Shown here: piece after piece, positions 44,801-55,882 of the stretch
Numbering within the stretch: the first letter of the stretch is position 1
Layout of the letters: each line of letters begins with the position of its first letter
From: Paracidovorax wautersii
GTDB lineage: Bacteria; Pseudomonadota; Gammaproteobacteria; Burkholderiales; Burkholderiaceae_C
Assembly (NCBI GenBank): GCA_009912175.1
Contig: WNDQ01000004.1
Span: 1 to 64,000, forward strand
Length of the DNA: 64,000 nucleotides
Direction: 5' to 3'
Made by a program: the position numbers and the translations under genes
The notes under the pieces: generated by a model
The model's input: only the letters and a program-made list of their open reading frames with translations
What the model was told of the DNA's origin: nothing
Database searches by the model: none

Positions 44801-45838
44801 ATGTCCGAGACTTCCCGATTCCGTCCCGTCCAGGTCTCCAGCGGCCCCGGCGGCTGGGGCGGCCCGCTGGTGATCCAGCCGACCGCCGAGCGCGACAAGA
44901 TCATGGTGGTGACCGGCGGCAGCGTGCCCGAAGTGGCGCGCCGCCTGGCCGAGTTGACCGGCGCGCAACTGGCCGACGGCTTTCACGCGCCGCCGCCCGA
45001 AAGCGAGGTCGCCGCCGTGGTGATCGATTGCGGCGGCACGGCCCGCTGCGGCGTCTATCCGCGCAAACGTATTCCGACGATCAACCTCACGCCCGTGGGC
45101 AAGTCCGGCCCGCTGGCGGACTACATCAGCGAAGACATCTACGTCTCGGGCGTCACCGTGCAAAGCCTGGCGTTGGCCGGGCAGGGCGCGGCGGCCACGG
45201 CGCCGGCCACCGCATCGGCATTCGCGGCGGCGGCCCCGGCCACCGTGCTGGCGGGCGCTGGCGCGGGCGGTGCTTCGCTGCCCCTGGACGATGGCGCCAA
45301 CAGTCGCGGGCTGGTCGGCTTCATCACCGGCATCGGCCGGGCCATGGGCGGCGTGGTCAACGTGCTGTTCGCCAGCGGCCGCAAGTCCATCGACCAGGTG
45401 CTGCGCAACATCCTGCCCTTCATGGCCTTCGTGACCATGCTGATCGGGCTGATCAACTCGACCGGCATCGGCACGCTGCTGGCGCATTTGCTGGAGCCGC
45501 TGGCCGGCAACGTGTTCGGCCTGCTGGTGCTGTCGGCCATCTGCGGCCTGCCCTTTCTGTCGCCCATCCTCGGACCGGGCGCGGTCATCGGCCAGGTGAT
45601 CGGCGCGGCCATCATCGGCCCGGCGATTGCGCGCGGCGTGATCCCGCCGGCCATGGCGCTGCCGGCGCTCTTTGCCTATAACACGCAGGTGGGCTGCGAC
45701 TTCGTGCCGGTCGGCCTGGCATTGGGCGAGGCCAAGCCCGACACCATCCGCGTGAGCGTGCCCGCCGTGCTCATCTCGCGCCAGATCATGGGGCCGGTCT
45801 CGGTGGTCATCGCCTGGGCCGCGAGCTTCCTGCTCTGA
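44801..45838 (+). CDS. srlE: PTS glucitol-family EIIBC subunit
   Basis: A 345-residue protein: cytoplasmic IIB domain with phospho-Cys77 in VVIDCGGTARCGVYPRKRIPTINLTPVGKSGPLADYI, an Ala/Gly-rich linker (about 128-165) and the membrane IIC domain with VLRNILPFMAFVTMLIGLINSTGIG and FNTQVGCDFVPVGLALGEAKPDT-like ending (here AYNTQVGCDFVP). It transfers phosphate to the incoming polyol. It follows srlA after 46 bases with GGAGA before ATG. Confidence 0.92.
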   Translation: MSETSRFRPVQVSSGPGGWGGPLVIQPTAERDKIMVVTGGSVPEVARRLAELTGAQLADGFHAPPPESEVAAVVIDCGGTARCGVYPRKRIPTINLTPVGKSGPLADYISEDIYVSGVTVQSLALAGQGAAATAPATASAFAAAAPATVLAGAGAGGASLPLDDGANSRGLVGFITGIGRAMGGVVNVLFASGRKSIDQVLRNILPFMAFVTMLIGLINSTGIGTLLAHLLEPLAGNVFGLLVLSAICGLPFLSPILGPGAVIGQVIGAAIIGPAIARGVIPPAMALPALFAYNTQVGCDFVPVGLALGEAKPDTIRVSVPAVLISRQIMGPVSVVIAWAASFLL

Positions 45839-45867
45839 CACCACCCATCCGAACGATAGGAGACACC

Positions 45868-46245
45868 ATGATTTATTACTCGACCAAAGTGACCGAGATC
45901 GGCGAAGAAGTGCCCAGCCTGCTCGACGGCGGCGTGCTCATCCTCTATGCCGACGGCGCGCCCGCGGCGCTGGCCGAAGTCTCGGTCCAGCACGTGGTCG
46001 AAGGCGAGGTGCCGCCGCAGGCGCCGCCCGTGGGCGGCCGCGTGCTGGTGGGCGAGCTGTCCGCGCGCGTGAGCGCCGTGGGCGACACCGCCTGGGCCAA
46101 GGTGCGCGAGCTGGGCCACGTGGTGCTCAACTTCAACGGCGCGGCGCGGGCCGAGCGCCCGGGCGAGATCTGCGTCGAGCCGTGCGACCCCGTGCTCATC
46201 CAGCGCGCCGTGCAGCCCGGCAGCACCATTCGTTTCACCGACTGA
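45868..46245 (+). CDS. srlB: PTS glucitol-family EIIA subunit
   Basis: A 125-residue IIA protein with active His84 in KVRELGHVVLNFNG. The start MIYYSTKVTEIGEEVPSLLDGGVLILYADGAP matches SrlB. It relays phosphate from HPr to IIB. TAGGAGA precedes ATG 45868. Confidence 0.92.
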   Translation: MIYYSTKVTEIGEEVPSLLDGGVLILYADGAPAALAEVSVQHVVEGEVPPQAPPVGGRVLVGELSARVSAVGDTAWAKVRELGHVVLNFNGAARAERPGEICVEPCDPVLIQRAVQPGSTIRFTD

Positions 46246-46320
46246 CGTCGCTCGCCTCTTTTGTCCCTTCCCCAGAGGATTGCGCGCGGCAGCCGCCGCC
46301 AGCGGGCCTCGTCGTTGCCC

Positions 46321-48309
<1,989 letters not shown>

Positions 48310-48575
48310 AGCGGCTGGTTCACGAAGCTTGCGTTCAGGGCTTGCATACCCGTTCGAGCCTTCGGATGCGCCATGTCGTGGCGTCTTGCCCGATCGGTGT
48401 GCGCACTCGAACAGTGATTTCCGGGTGGAATGACTAAAAAGAGTGCATACACCATAAATATAGGTACAAAACTGCGTGGCACAAGGATTACTGTCTGGTT
48501 AATTGAAGTGTGTTCACTGTAAAAGTGGCGCTGCTTCAGGGGGTTGTTCTTTCATGCCAGACCAGAGGTTCTCCG
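48310..48575. other. Intergenic region before the tannase-family gene
   Basis: About 265 bases. The part from 48420 to 48510 is AT-rich and should hold the promoter of the next gene; a clear -35/-10 pair was not assigned. No terminator with a T run was recognised after the PTS operon. Confidence 0.4.
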
Positions 48576-50210
48576 ATGAAAACACGCAATGCAAGATGGC
48601 GAGCAGGATGGGTAGCGGTTCCACTGTCCATCGTCCTGACAGGATGTTTTGGCGACGGCAGTCGCTCTGACAACGAGGAAACGAGCAGCGGCGAAACGCC
48701 GGCGACACCGACGTCGTTTGCGCAGCGTTGCGCCGCCTTGAGCGGGGCGGCCGTCAACCATGGCACGGTCAGCGAGGCCGTGTACACGGCGGCCACCGAG
48801 GGCGCGGTCACGGCGACCTCGTTTCCCAACCATTGCCTGTTGCGCGGCAAGATGAATGAGCGCACGGGCATCGATGGCAAACCGTATGCCATCCGGTTCG
48901 AAGTGCGGTTGCCCGAGGCGTGGGACCAGGGCCTGTACTACCAGGGCGGATCGGGCGTCGACGGCACGCTGTTCACGGCCTATGGCGCCTATCCGGGTGG
49001 CGGCAATACCCGCAATGCCATCTTGGATGGCTACGCCACCGTGACGACGGACTCCGGCCATGACGGCTCCGCGGACACCTTTGCTTTCGGCATCGACCCG
49101 CAAGCGCGCCAGGAGTACGGCTATGCGCAGTTGCCGCTGGTCGCCAACGCCGCCAAGGCCTTGATCCAGCAGTTCTACGGCGAAGCGCCGGCCAGATCCT
49201 ATTTCGTGGGCACTTCCAATGGCGGGCGGCAGGCCATGATGGCGTCGCAGCGGTATCCGGAGTTGTTCGACGGCATCATCGCCATGGCGCCGGGTTTCCG
49301 CCTGGCCGAGGCCGCGCTCGAGGGATCGATCTTCCGCGCGCAGATCGCACAACAAGCCTCGGGCGATTACCTGAACCCGCTGACCTCGCAGGAAAAATCC
49401 ATCCTGAAGTCCAGGATCATCGCCGCCTGCGATGCGGACGATGGCGTGGAAGACGGCATGGTCGGCAAGCCCAGCGTATGCCATCCCGATCCGCTGGCGT
49501 GGGCATGCACGGCGAGTGGCCAGTCGGACTGCCTGCCGGCGGCCAAGGCGCAGTATGTGAAGACCTTCTTCGAAGGCGCCAAGACGGCATCGGGCAGGCA
49601 GATCTACAGCGCCTGGCCCTACGACCCGGGCATGGTGGACCTGGTGGGATCGCCCAATGCCTTCTACGCCTACATCTTTGGGGGTGAGGCGGCCATGGTC
49701 TACACGTCACCGCCAACCGTCACCAGCGATCTGACCCACTATGCCCTGACGGCCAACCTGGACACCGAGTACGCCAAGATCCACGCGGTCACCAGCGTCT
49801 ACACGGAGTCCGGCCGTGAGTTCACCAACGCGGAGTCGCCCAACCTGGATGCCTTCCGGGCCCGGGGCGGGAAGATCCTCTACATGAACGGGACCGCCGA
49901 CTGGGCGTTTTCCGCCCAGGATCTGGCGGCGTACTACGACAGCGTGATCAGCCGGTACGGCCAGGCGGACACCCAGGCCTTTGCGCGCTACTTCATCGTG
50001 CCTGGCATGAACCACGGCAGCGGGGGCACGAACGGCACGGACAGCTTCGACGCCTTCGGCGCACTCACGGCCTGGGTCGAGCAAGGCACGGCGCCGCAGA
50101 CGATGGTGTCCACCGCCCGCGCGGATGCGGGCATCGCCTGGCCGGGCCGCACGCGCCTGCTGTGTGCCTATCCGATGGAAGCCGCCTACACGGGCGGCGA
50201 TGTCGAGTAG
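48576..50210 (+). CDS. Tannase/feruloyl esterase family lipoprotein
   Basis: A 544-residue lipoprotein: signal peptide with lipobox LTGC (VPLSIVLTGCFGD), then a tannase-family esterase. Catalytic Ser214 is in GTSNGGRQAM, the histidine in PGMNHGSGG and an acidic residue in the preceding NGTADWAFSAQDLAAYY; flanking cysteines (SFAQRCAAL and RLLCAYP) are those that bring Ser and His together in this family. It should hydrolyse esters of hydroxycinnamic, gallic or related acids outside the inner membrane. It is a single gene with lower GC than its neighbours. Confidence 0.85.
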   Translation: MKTRNARWRAGWVAVPLSIVLTGCFGDGSRSDNEETSSGETPATPTSFAQRCAALSGAAVNHGTVSEAVYTAATEGAVTATSFPNHCLLRGKMNERTGIDGKPYAIRFEVRLPEAWDQGLYYQGGSGVDGTLFTAYGAYPGGGNTRNAILDGYATVTTDSGHDGSADTFAFGIDPQARQEYGYAQLPLVANAAKALIQQFYGEAPARSYFVGTSNGGRQAMMASQRYPELFDGIIAMAPGFRLAEAALEGSIFRAQIAQQASGDYLNPLTSQEKSILKSRIIAACDADDGVEDGMVGKPSVCHPDPLAWACTASGQSDCLPAAKAQYVKTFFEGAKTASGRQIYSAWPYDPGMVDLVGSPNAFYAYIFGGEAAMVYTSPPTVTSDLTHYALTANLDTEYAKIHAVTSVYTESGREFTNAESPNLDAFRARGGKILYMNGTADWAFSAQDLAAYYDSVISRYGQADTQAFARYFIVPGMNHGSGGTNGTDSFDAFGALTAWVEQGTAPQTMVSTARADAGIAWPGRTRLLCAYPMEAAYTGGDVE

Positions 50211-50353
50211 TACCGCAGCTTCGCCTGCCGGTAAGGCCAGTTCCGCGCCCGCGGCAGGCGCGGCTCGCGGATGGATGCGCCCGGCGGCACGGCGCGGGTC
50301 GCCATCCTCGCGTGTTGGCACAATGAAAGGCCTGTCTTCCTGGAGTCGCCGCC

Positions 50354-50998
50354 ATGAAACTCATCAGCACCAGCTTCGCCAACAACGCGCCCATCCCGGC
50401 CGAGTTCGCTTTCGGCACCATCGCCGACCCAGGGCCTGTCGCGCTGTCGGCCAACCGCAACCCGCACCTGGCCTGGACCGATGTGCCCGACGGTGTGCTG
50501 TCGTTTGCCGTGGTCTGCCACGACCCGGACGTGCCCAGCCGGCCCGACGACGTCAACCAGGCCGGGCGCGAGGTGCCCGAGGACCTGCCGCGTGTCGACT
50601 TTTTCCATTGGGTGCTGATCAACCTGCCGGCCGGCACGCGCGAGATCGCGGCCGGCAGCCACAGCCACGGCGTGACGCCGCGCGGCAAGAAGGGCCCGCA
50701 GCCCGAGCTGCCCGTGGCCGCGGGCGTGCGCCACGGCCTCAACGACTACACCGGCTGGTTCGCGGGCGACGCTGACATGGGGGGCGACTACTACGGCTAC
50801 GACGGCCCCTGCCCGCCGTGGAACGACAGCATCGTGCACCGCTACATCTTCACCGTCTACGCGCTGGACGTGCCGCGCCTGGAAGTTGCCGAGCACCACC
50901 CGCTCACCGGCGCGCAGGTGCTGGCGGCGCTCGAAGGCCGGGTGGTCGCCTCGGCCGCGGTGTGCGGCACCTACACGCTCAATCGGCGCCTGGCGTGA
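50354..50998 (+). CDS. YbhB/YbcL-family PEBP-like protein
   Basis: A 214-residue phosphatidylethanolamine-binding-protein-like protein: LAWTDVPDGVLSFAVVCHDPDVPSR and FFHWVLINLPAGTREI, then YDGPCPPWNDSIVHRYIFTVYALDV are the conserved ligand-pocket segments (Raf kinase inhibitor-like). Bacterial members have no firm function. It is longer than the 150-180 residues usual for the family because of an insertion around 90-130. GGAG precedes ATG 50354. Confidence 0.88.
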   Translation: MKLISTSFANNAPIPAEFAFGTIADPGPVALSANRNPHLAWTDVPDGVLSFAVVCHDPDVPSRPDDVNQAGREVPEDLPRVDFFHWVLINLPAGTREIAAGSHSHGVTPRGKKGPQPELPVAAGVRHGLNDYTGWFAGDADMGGDYYGYDGPCPPWNDSIVHRYIFTVYALDVPRLEVAEHHPLTGAQVLAALEGRVVASAAVCGTYTLNRRLA

Positions 50999-51014
50999 TG
51001 CCCGGCGCCAGGGC

Positions 51015-52475
51015 TCACGGCCGCATGCCGCCCAGGCACAGGTACTTGATGACGAGGTAGTCGTCGATGCCGTAGTGCGAGCCCTCGCGGCCCAGGCCCG
51101 ACTGCTTGACGCCGCCGAAGGGCGCGACCTCGTTGGAGATCAGGCCGGTGTTGATGCCCACCATGCCGTATTCGAGCTGCTCGGCCACGTGCCAGATGCG
51201 CTGGATGTCGCGGCTGTAGAAGTAGCTGGCCAGGCCGAACTCGGTGTCGTTGGCCAGGGCGATGACGTCCTCGTCGGTCTTGAAACGGAACAGCGGCGCG
51301 AGCGGGCCGAAGGTTTCCTCGCGCGCGAACTGCATGTCGGCCGTGGCGCCGGTCACCACGGTGGGCTCGAAGAAGGTGCCGCCCAGCGCGTGCGGCTGGC
51401 CGCCGACCAGCACCGTGGCGCCCTTGGCGACGGCGTCGGCGATGTGCTCGCGCACCTTGCGCACGGCCTTGTCGTCGATCAACGGGCCCTGCTCGACGCC
51501 GGGCTCGGTGCCGTTGCCGACCTTGAGCCGGCGCACGGCGGCCGCCAGTTTTTCGGCGAAGGCGTCATACACGCCGTCCTGCACGTACAGGCGGTTGGCG
51601 CACACGCAGGTCTGGCCCGCGTTGCGGAACTTGGAGGCCATGGCGCCCTCGACGGCCGCGTCCAGGTCGGCGTCGTCGAACACGATGAAGGGCGCGTTGC
51701 CGCCCAGCTCCAGCGACAGCTTCTTGACGGTGTCGGCGCTCTGGCGGAACAGCAGGCGGCCGACCTCGGTCGAGCCGGTGAAGGTGAGCTTGCGCACGGT
51801 GGGGTTGGCCGTCATCTCGCCGCCGATGGCCTTGGGGTCGCCGGTGAGCACGCTGAAGACGCCGGGCGGCACGCCCGCTTCCTCGGCCAGCACGGCCAGC
51901 GCCAGCGCCGACAGCGGGGTCGACTCGGCCGGCTTGAGCACCATGGGGCAGCCCGCAGCCAGCGCGGGGCCGGCCTTGCGTGTGATCATCGCGGCCGGGA
52001 AATTCCAGGGCGTGATCGCGGCGCACACGCCGATCGGCTCCTTGGTGGCCACGATGCGTTTGTCGGCCGCGGGCGAGGCCAGCGTGTCGCCGTGCACCCG
52101 CTTGCCCTCTTCCGCAAGCCACTCGATGAAGGAGGCGGCGTAGACGATCTCGCCACGCGCCTCGGCCAGCGGCTTGCCTTGCTCGGCCGTCATGAGCGCG
52201 GCCAGGTCGTCGGCGTGGGCCAGCATCAGGTCGTGCCAGCGGCGTAGCACGGCCGCGCGGGCCTTGGCGGTCAACTGGCGCCAGGCGGGCCAGGCGCGGC
52301 GCGCGGCCTCGATGGCGCGGCGGGTTTCGGCCGCGCCCAGCAGCGGCACGTGGGCAATGGTCTGGCCGGTGGCGGGGTTGGTCACGGCCAGCGTGGCGCC
52401 GTCGTCGGCGTCGACCCACTGGCCGTCGAGGTAGGCCTGCTGGCGCAGCAGGGCGGGATTCTTCAGGGTGAGCAT
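51015..52475 (-). CDS. gabD: Succinate-semialdehyde dehydrogenase
   Basis: A 486-residue aldehyde dehydrogenase. Motifs: PWNFPAAMITRKAGPALAAGC, FTGSTEVGRLL, catalytic Glu in LELGGNAPFIVFDD and catalytic Cys in FRNAGQTCVCANRLYV. Whole-length similarity pattern (MLTLKNPALLRQQAYLDGQWVDAD) is that of GabD, which oxidises succinate semialdehyde to succinate with NAD(P)+. It stands with a polyamine transporter and gabT, completing the putrescine/GABA route to succinate. Confidence 0.9.
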   Translation of the reverse strand: MLTLKNPALLRQQAYLDGQWVDADDGATLAVTNPATGQTIAHVPLLGAAETRRAIEAARRAWPAWRQLTAKARAAVLRRWHDLMLAHADDLAALMTAEQGKPLAEARGEIVYAASFIEWLAEEGKRVHGDTLASPAADKRIVATKEPIGVCAAITPWNFPAAMITRKAGPALAAGCPMVLKPAESTPLSALALAVLAEEAGVPPGVFSVLTGDPKAIGGEMTANPTVRKLTFTGSTEVGRLLFRQSADTVKKLSLELGGNAPFIVFDDADLDAAVEGAMASKFRNAGQTCVCANRLYVQDGVYDAFAEKLAAAVRRLKVGNGTEPGVEQGPLIDDKAVRKVREHIADAVAKGATVLVGGQPHALGGTFFEPTVVTGATADMQFAREETFGPLAPLFRFKTDEDVIALANDTEFGLASYFYSRDIQRIWHVAEQLEYGMVGINTGLISNEVAPFGGVKQSGLGREGSHYGIDDYLVIKYLCLGGMRP

Positions 52476-52610
52476 GCGGGAACTCCTGGGGATGGGCGTG
52501 GAAGGCGTGAACGGTCCACGCTAAGGCGATGAAGGCGATGCGTTTGTAGGCCGTGGGGCCGCGCCGCCGTCAACGGGCACGGCAGACGGCGGCGGGTGCT
52601 GGGGCAGGCG

Positions 52611-53456
52611 TCAGCTCTTCGTGCGGTGCGCGAGGCGCCCGCGCAGCCATTCGAGCACCAGCAGCAGGCTGGTCGAGAGCACGATCAGAATGGTGGCCAG
52701 CGCGGCGATGGTGGGGCTGATGTTCTCGCGGATGCCGGTGAACATCTGGCGCGGCAGCGTGACCTGTTCGGCGCCCGCCAGGAACAGCGTGACCACCACT
52801 TCGTCGAAGGAGGTGGCGAAGGCGAACAGCGCACCGCTGATGACGCCGGGCGCGATCAGCGGCAGCGTGATGCGAAAGAACGTCGTCAAACGCCCCGCGC
52901 CCAGCGACAGGCTGGCGCGCACCAGGTTGTGGTTGAAGCCCTGCAGCGTGGCCAGCACGGTGGTCAACACAAAGGGCGCGCCCAGCGCGGCGTGCGCCAG
53001 GATCAGCGCGGTGTAGCTGTCCGACAGGCCCAGCGGCGCAAAGAACAGGTACATGCCCACGCCCACCACGATGACCGGCACGACCATGGGTGAGATCAGC
53101 ACGGCCATGAGCAGGCCCTTGCCGCGGAACTCGGCCTGGGCCAGGCCGGTGGCCGCCAGCGTGCCCAGCACGGTGGCGATCAGCGTGGCCGCGGGTGCGA
53201 CGATGAAGCTGTTCTTGGCCGCGCGCAGCCACTCGGGCGCTTGCACCAGGTTCTCGTACCAGCGCAGCGAAAAGCCCGGGATCGGGTAGGCCAGGAAGCT
53301 GCTGCTGGAAAACGACAGCGGAATGATGGCCAGGATGGGCAGCACCAGGTAGAGCAGCACCAGCGCGCAGATGCCGCGCAGCGCGAAATACCAGACGCGC
53401 TCGGCCAGCGACATGTAGGGCGGGAAGGTGGGAAACAAACGGTTCATGGCGGTCAT
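52611..53456 (-). CDS. Polyamine-type ABC transporter permease (PotC/YdcV-like)
   Basis: A 281-residue inner-membrane permease with six helices and the coupling loop VRASLSLGAGRLTTFFRITLPLIAPGV. FATSFDEVVVTLFLAG is typical of PotC/YdcV/PotI. It lies 2 bases after the partner permease gene, in a SBP-permease-permease operon on the minus strand. Confidence 0.88.
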   Translation of the reverse strand: MTAMNRLFPTFPPYMSLAERVWYFALRGICALVLLYLVLPILAIIPLSFSSSSFLAYPIPGFSLRWYENLVQAPEWLRAAKNSFIVAPAATLIATVLGTLAATGLAQAEFRGKGLLMAVLISPMVVPVIVVGVGMYLFFAPLGLSDSYTALILAHAALGAPFVLTTVLATLQGFNHNLVRASLSLGAGRLTTFFRITLPLIAPGVISGALFAFATSFDEVVVTLFLAGAEQVTLPRQMFTGIRENISPTIAALATILIVLSTSLLLVLEWLRGRLAHRTKS

Positions 53457-53458
53457 CC

Positions 53459-54745
53459 TCAGCGCACGGTGGCAGCCGTGCCGGGTTTGGCGATGCGCTG
53501 GTAGACCGCGTACAGCACCAGCGTGGCGGCCAGCAGCAGCGCGCCCAGCGCGCAGGCCATGCCCCAGTTGACGACGGTGTTGGTGAAGTAGGCCACGTAG
53601 TAGCTCACCATCTGGTCGCCCGGCCCGCCCAGCAGCGCGGGCGTGATGTAGTAGCCGATGGTGGTGATGAACACCAGCAGCACGCCGGCGGCCACGCCCG
53701 CGTAGGTCTGCGGAATGTAGACGCGCCAGAAGGCCGCGAAGGGGTGGCTGCCCAGCGAGATGGCGGCGCGCTGGTAAGTGGACGGAATCGCCTTCATCAC
53801 GCTGTAGAGCGGCAGGATCATGAAGGGCAGCATGATGTGCACCATCGAGATGTACACACCCGTGCGGTTGAACAGCAGTGCCAGCGGCGACTCGATGATG
53901 CCGGTGGCCAGCAGCGCCGAGTTGACCAGGCCGTTCTGCTGCAGCAGCACGATCCACGCGGCGATGCGCACCAGCACCGACGTCCAGAACGGGATGAGCA
54001 CGCAGATCATCACCAGGTTGGCGCCGCGCGCCGGCAGCGTCGAGGCCCAGTAGGCCAGCGGAAAGGCGATGAGCAGCGTGATCAGCGTGGCCACCGCGCC
54101 CACCCACTGCGTGCGCGCGAGGATGTCGCGGTAGATGGCGGCGTCCGGGTTGGCGGCTTCGATCTGGCCGAACTGGTCCTGCTGCAGGTCCATCGCGGCC
54201 AGCAAAAAGAAGGGCGTGTAGGCCGAGCCGTTCTTGGCAATGGCTTGCCAGTAGTCGAGCTGGCCCCAGCGCTCGTCGACGGCGATCAGTGCCTGGCGCG
54301 GCGGACCGTCGAGCGGCAGTGCGCGCGCGGTCTTGGTTATGAGCGAGCGGTAGCCACTGATCTCGTTGTTCAGGCGGCGCGCCAGGTTGCCCACGCCCTC
54401 GCCGTCCTTGGCCGCGGCCAGGTCCTGCACCAGCGCGGCGTAGGCATCGTCGCCGGGCAGCTGGTGGCGGTCCCAGCCGGCCAGGATGCGCACGGTCGCG
54501 GGCAGCGCGTTGTGCACCTCGGGGCTGTCGACCGAACGCTGCAGCAGCGCGGCGATCGGCACGATGAACACCACCAGCAGAAAAATCGCCAGCGGCGCGA
54601 CCAGCGCCAGCGCCCGCGCCTTCTTGCGGCGCTCGGCATGGCGCAACTCGCCTTTGAGCCGGCGCACGTCGTCGGCCGGCTGCGCGGCGCCACGCCCGGG
54701 CGCGCCCAGCGGCAGGCCAGCGGAAAGGGCTGCTTCTTGTGTCAT
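53459..54745 (-). CDS. Polyamine-type ABC transporter permease (PotB/YdcU-like), long form
   Basis: A 428-residue permease, longer than the usual 280-300 because of an inserted region of about 130 residues after the first helix (VDSPEVHNALPATVRIL to AIYRDILARTQWV), a feature of one group of polyamine permeases in proteobacteria. The permease core includes LIPFWTSVLVRIAAWIVLLQQNGLVNSAL and the coupling loop RAAISLGSHPFAAFWRVYIPQT. It is paired with the downstream PotC-like protein. Confidence 0.88.
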   Translation of the reverse strand: MTQEAALSAGLPLGAPGRGAAQPADDVRRLKGELRHAERRKKARALALVAPLAIFLLVVFIVPIAALLQRSVDSPEVHNALPATVRILAGWDRHQLPGDDAYAALVQDLAAAKDGEGVGNLARRLNNEISGYRSLITKTARALPLDGPPRQALIAVDERWGQLDYWQAIAKNGSAYTPFFLLAAMDLQQDQFGQIEAANPDAAIYRDILARTQWVGAVATLITLLIAFPLAYWASTLPARGANLVMICVLIPFWTSVLVRIAAWIVLLQQNGLVNSALLATGIIESPLALLFNRTGVYISMVHIMLPFMILPLYSVMKAIPSTYQRAAISLGSHPFAAFWRVYIPQTYAGVAAGVLLVFITTIGYYITPALLGGPGDQMVSYYVAYFTNTVVNWGMACALGALLLAATLVLYAVYQRIAKPGTAATVR

Positions 54746-54768
54746 CTCGATCCGTTCTTATCCAATGG

Positions 54769-54791
54769 CCGCAGGCGCTTCGGGGGGCGTC
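54769..54791. repeat. GC-rich hairpin repeat, copy 2
   Basis: 23 bases identical to 19285-19307, directly against the stop codon of the substrate-binding protein gene. The GCGCC/CCCCAGTGGGG half of copy 1 is absent here. Confidence 0.65.
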
Positions 54792-55835
54792 TTACTTTGC
54801 TGCCCAGGCGGTAAAGCGCTGCTGGAGTTCTTCACCGTGGTCGGTCCAGAACTCGCCGCCCATCAGCACACCCGCGGCGGCATTGGCCGGGGCGCTGGGC
54901 AGGCCGGCGGCGGTCTTGGCGTCGAGCTTCTTGAGCGCGTTCACGTTGACCGGGCCGTAGGCGATGTTCTTGGCGTACACGGCCTGGTTGTCGGCGGTGC
55001 TGGCGTGCTGGATGAACTGGTAGGCCAGGTCCTTGTTGGGCGTGCCCTTGGGGATGACCCAGTAGTCGAGGTCGTAGATGCCGCCGTTCCAGACCACGTT
55101 GAGTGCCTTGCCTTCGCGCTGGGCCGCGTCGATGCGGCCGTTGAAGGCGGTGGATATGACCACGTCGCCGGCCACCAGGAACTGCGGCGGCTGTGCGCCC
55201 GCTTCCCACCACTGGATGTAGGGCTTGATCTCGTCGAGCTTCTTGAAGGCGCGGTCCACGCCGGCCTTGGTGGCCAGTACCTTGTAGACGTCCTTGGGCG
55301 CGACGCCGTCGGCCATCAGCGCGAATTCGAGGTTGTAGAGCGCCTGCTTGCGCATGCCGCGCTTGCCGGGGAATTTCTTGACGTCCCAGAAGTCGGCCCA
55401 ACCCGTGGGTGCGGTCTTGAGTTTGCTGCTGTCATAGGCCAGCACGGTGGACCACACGAAGGTGCCGACGCCGCATTCGGTCACGGCCTCGGGGATGAAA
55501 TCGCTCTTGGGGCCGATCTTGGACCAGTCGAGTTTTTCGTACAGGCCTTCGTCGCAGCCGCGCGTGAGATCGCCGGTCTCGACCTCGACCACGTCCCAGG
55601 TCACGCGGCCAGCCTCGACCATGGCCTTGACCTTGGCCTGCTCGCCGTTGTATTCGACACCGATGACGCGGTTGCCGGTGGCCTTTTCGAAGGTCTGCAC
55701 GTAGGCCACCTTCTGGGCGTTGCCGTTGGCGCCGCCGAAGTTGACGACGGTGACGTCCTTGGCGGATGCGCCCAGGGCCAGCAAGGCCGCGGCGGACAGC
55801 ATGCCCAGGTTGCGCAGGGAAGAAGCGATAGCCAT
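54792..55835 (-). CDS. Polyamine-type ABC transporter substrate-binding protein (PotD/YdcS-like)
   Basis: A 347-residue periplasmic binding protein with signal peptide (LRNLGMLSAAALLALGASA). The start of the mature part, KDVTVVNFGGANGNAQKVAYVQTFEKATGNRV, and YDLDYWVIPKGTPNKDLAYQFIQ are characteristic of the spermidine/putrescine-binding family. It is upstream of both permeases; the ATPase gene precedes it by 47 bases. Confidence 0.88.
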   Translation of the reverse strand: MAIASSLRNLGMLSAAALLALGASAKDVTVVNFGGANGNAQKVAYVQTFEKATGNRVIGVEYNGEQAKVKAMVEAGRVTWDVVEVETGDLTRGCDEGLYEKLDWSKIGPKSDFIPEAVTECGVGTFVWSTVLAYDSSKLKTAPTGWADFWDVKKFPGKRGMRKQALYNLEFALMADGVAPKDVYKVLATKAGVDRAFKKLDEIKPYIQWWEAGAQPPQFLVAGDVVISTAFNGRIDAAQREGKALNVVWNGGIYDLDYWVIPKGTPNKDLAYQFIQHASTADNQAVYAKNIAYGPVNVNALKKLDAKTAAGLPSAPANAAAGVLMGGEFWTDHGEELQQRFTAWAAK

Positions 55836-55882
55836 GAGAGACCTCTTGAAGGTGGGAAGTAGGAAGGAAGCGGGGGGTGAAA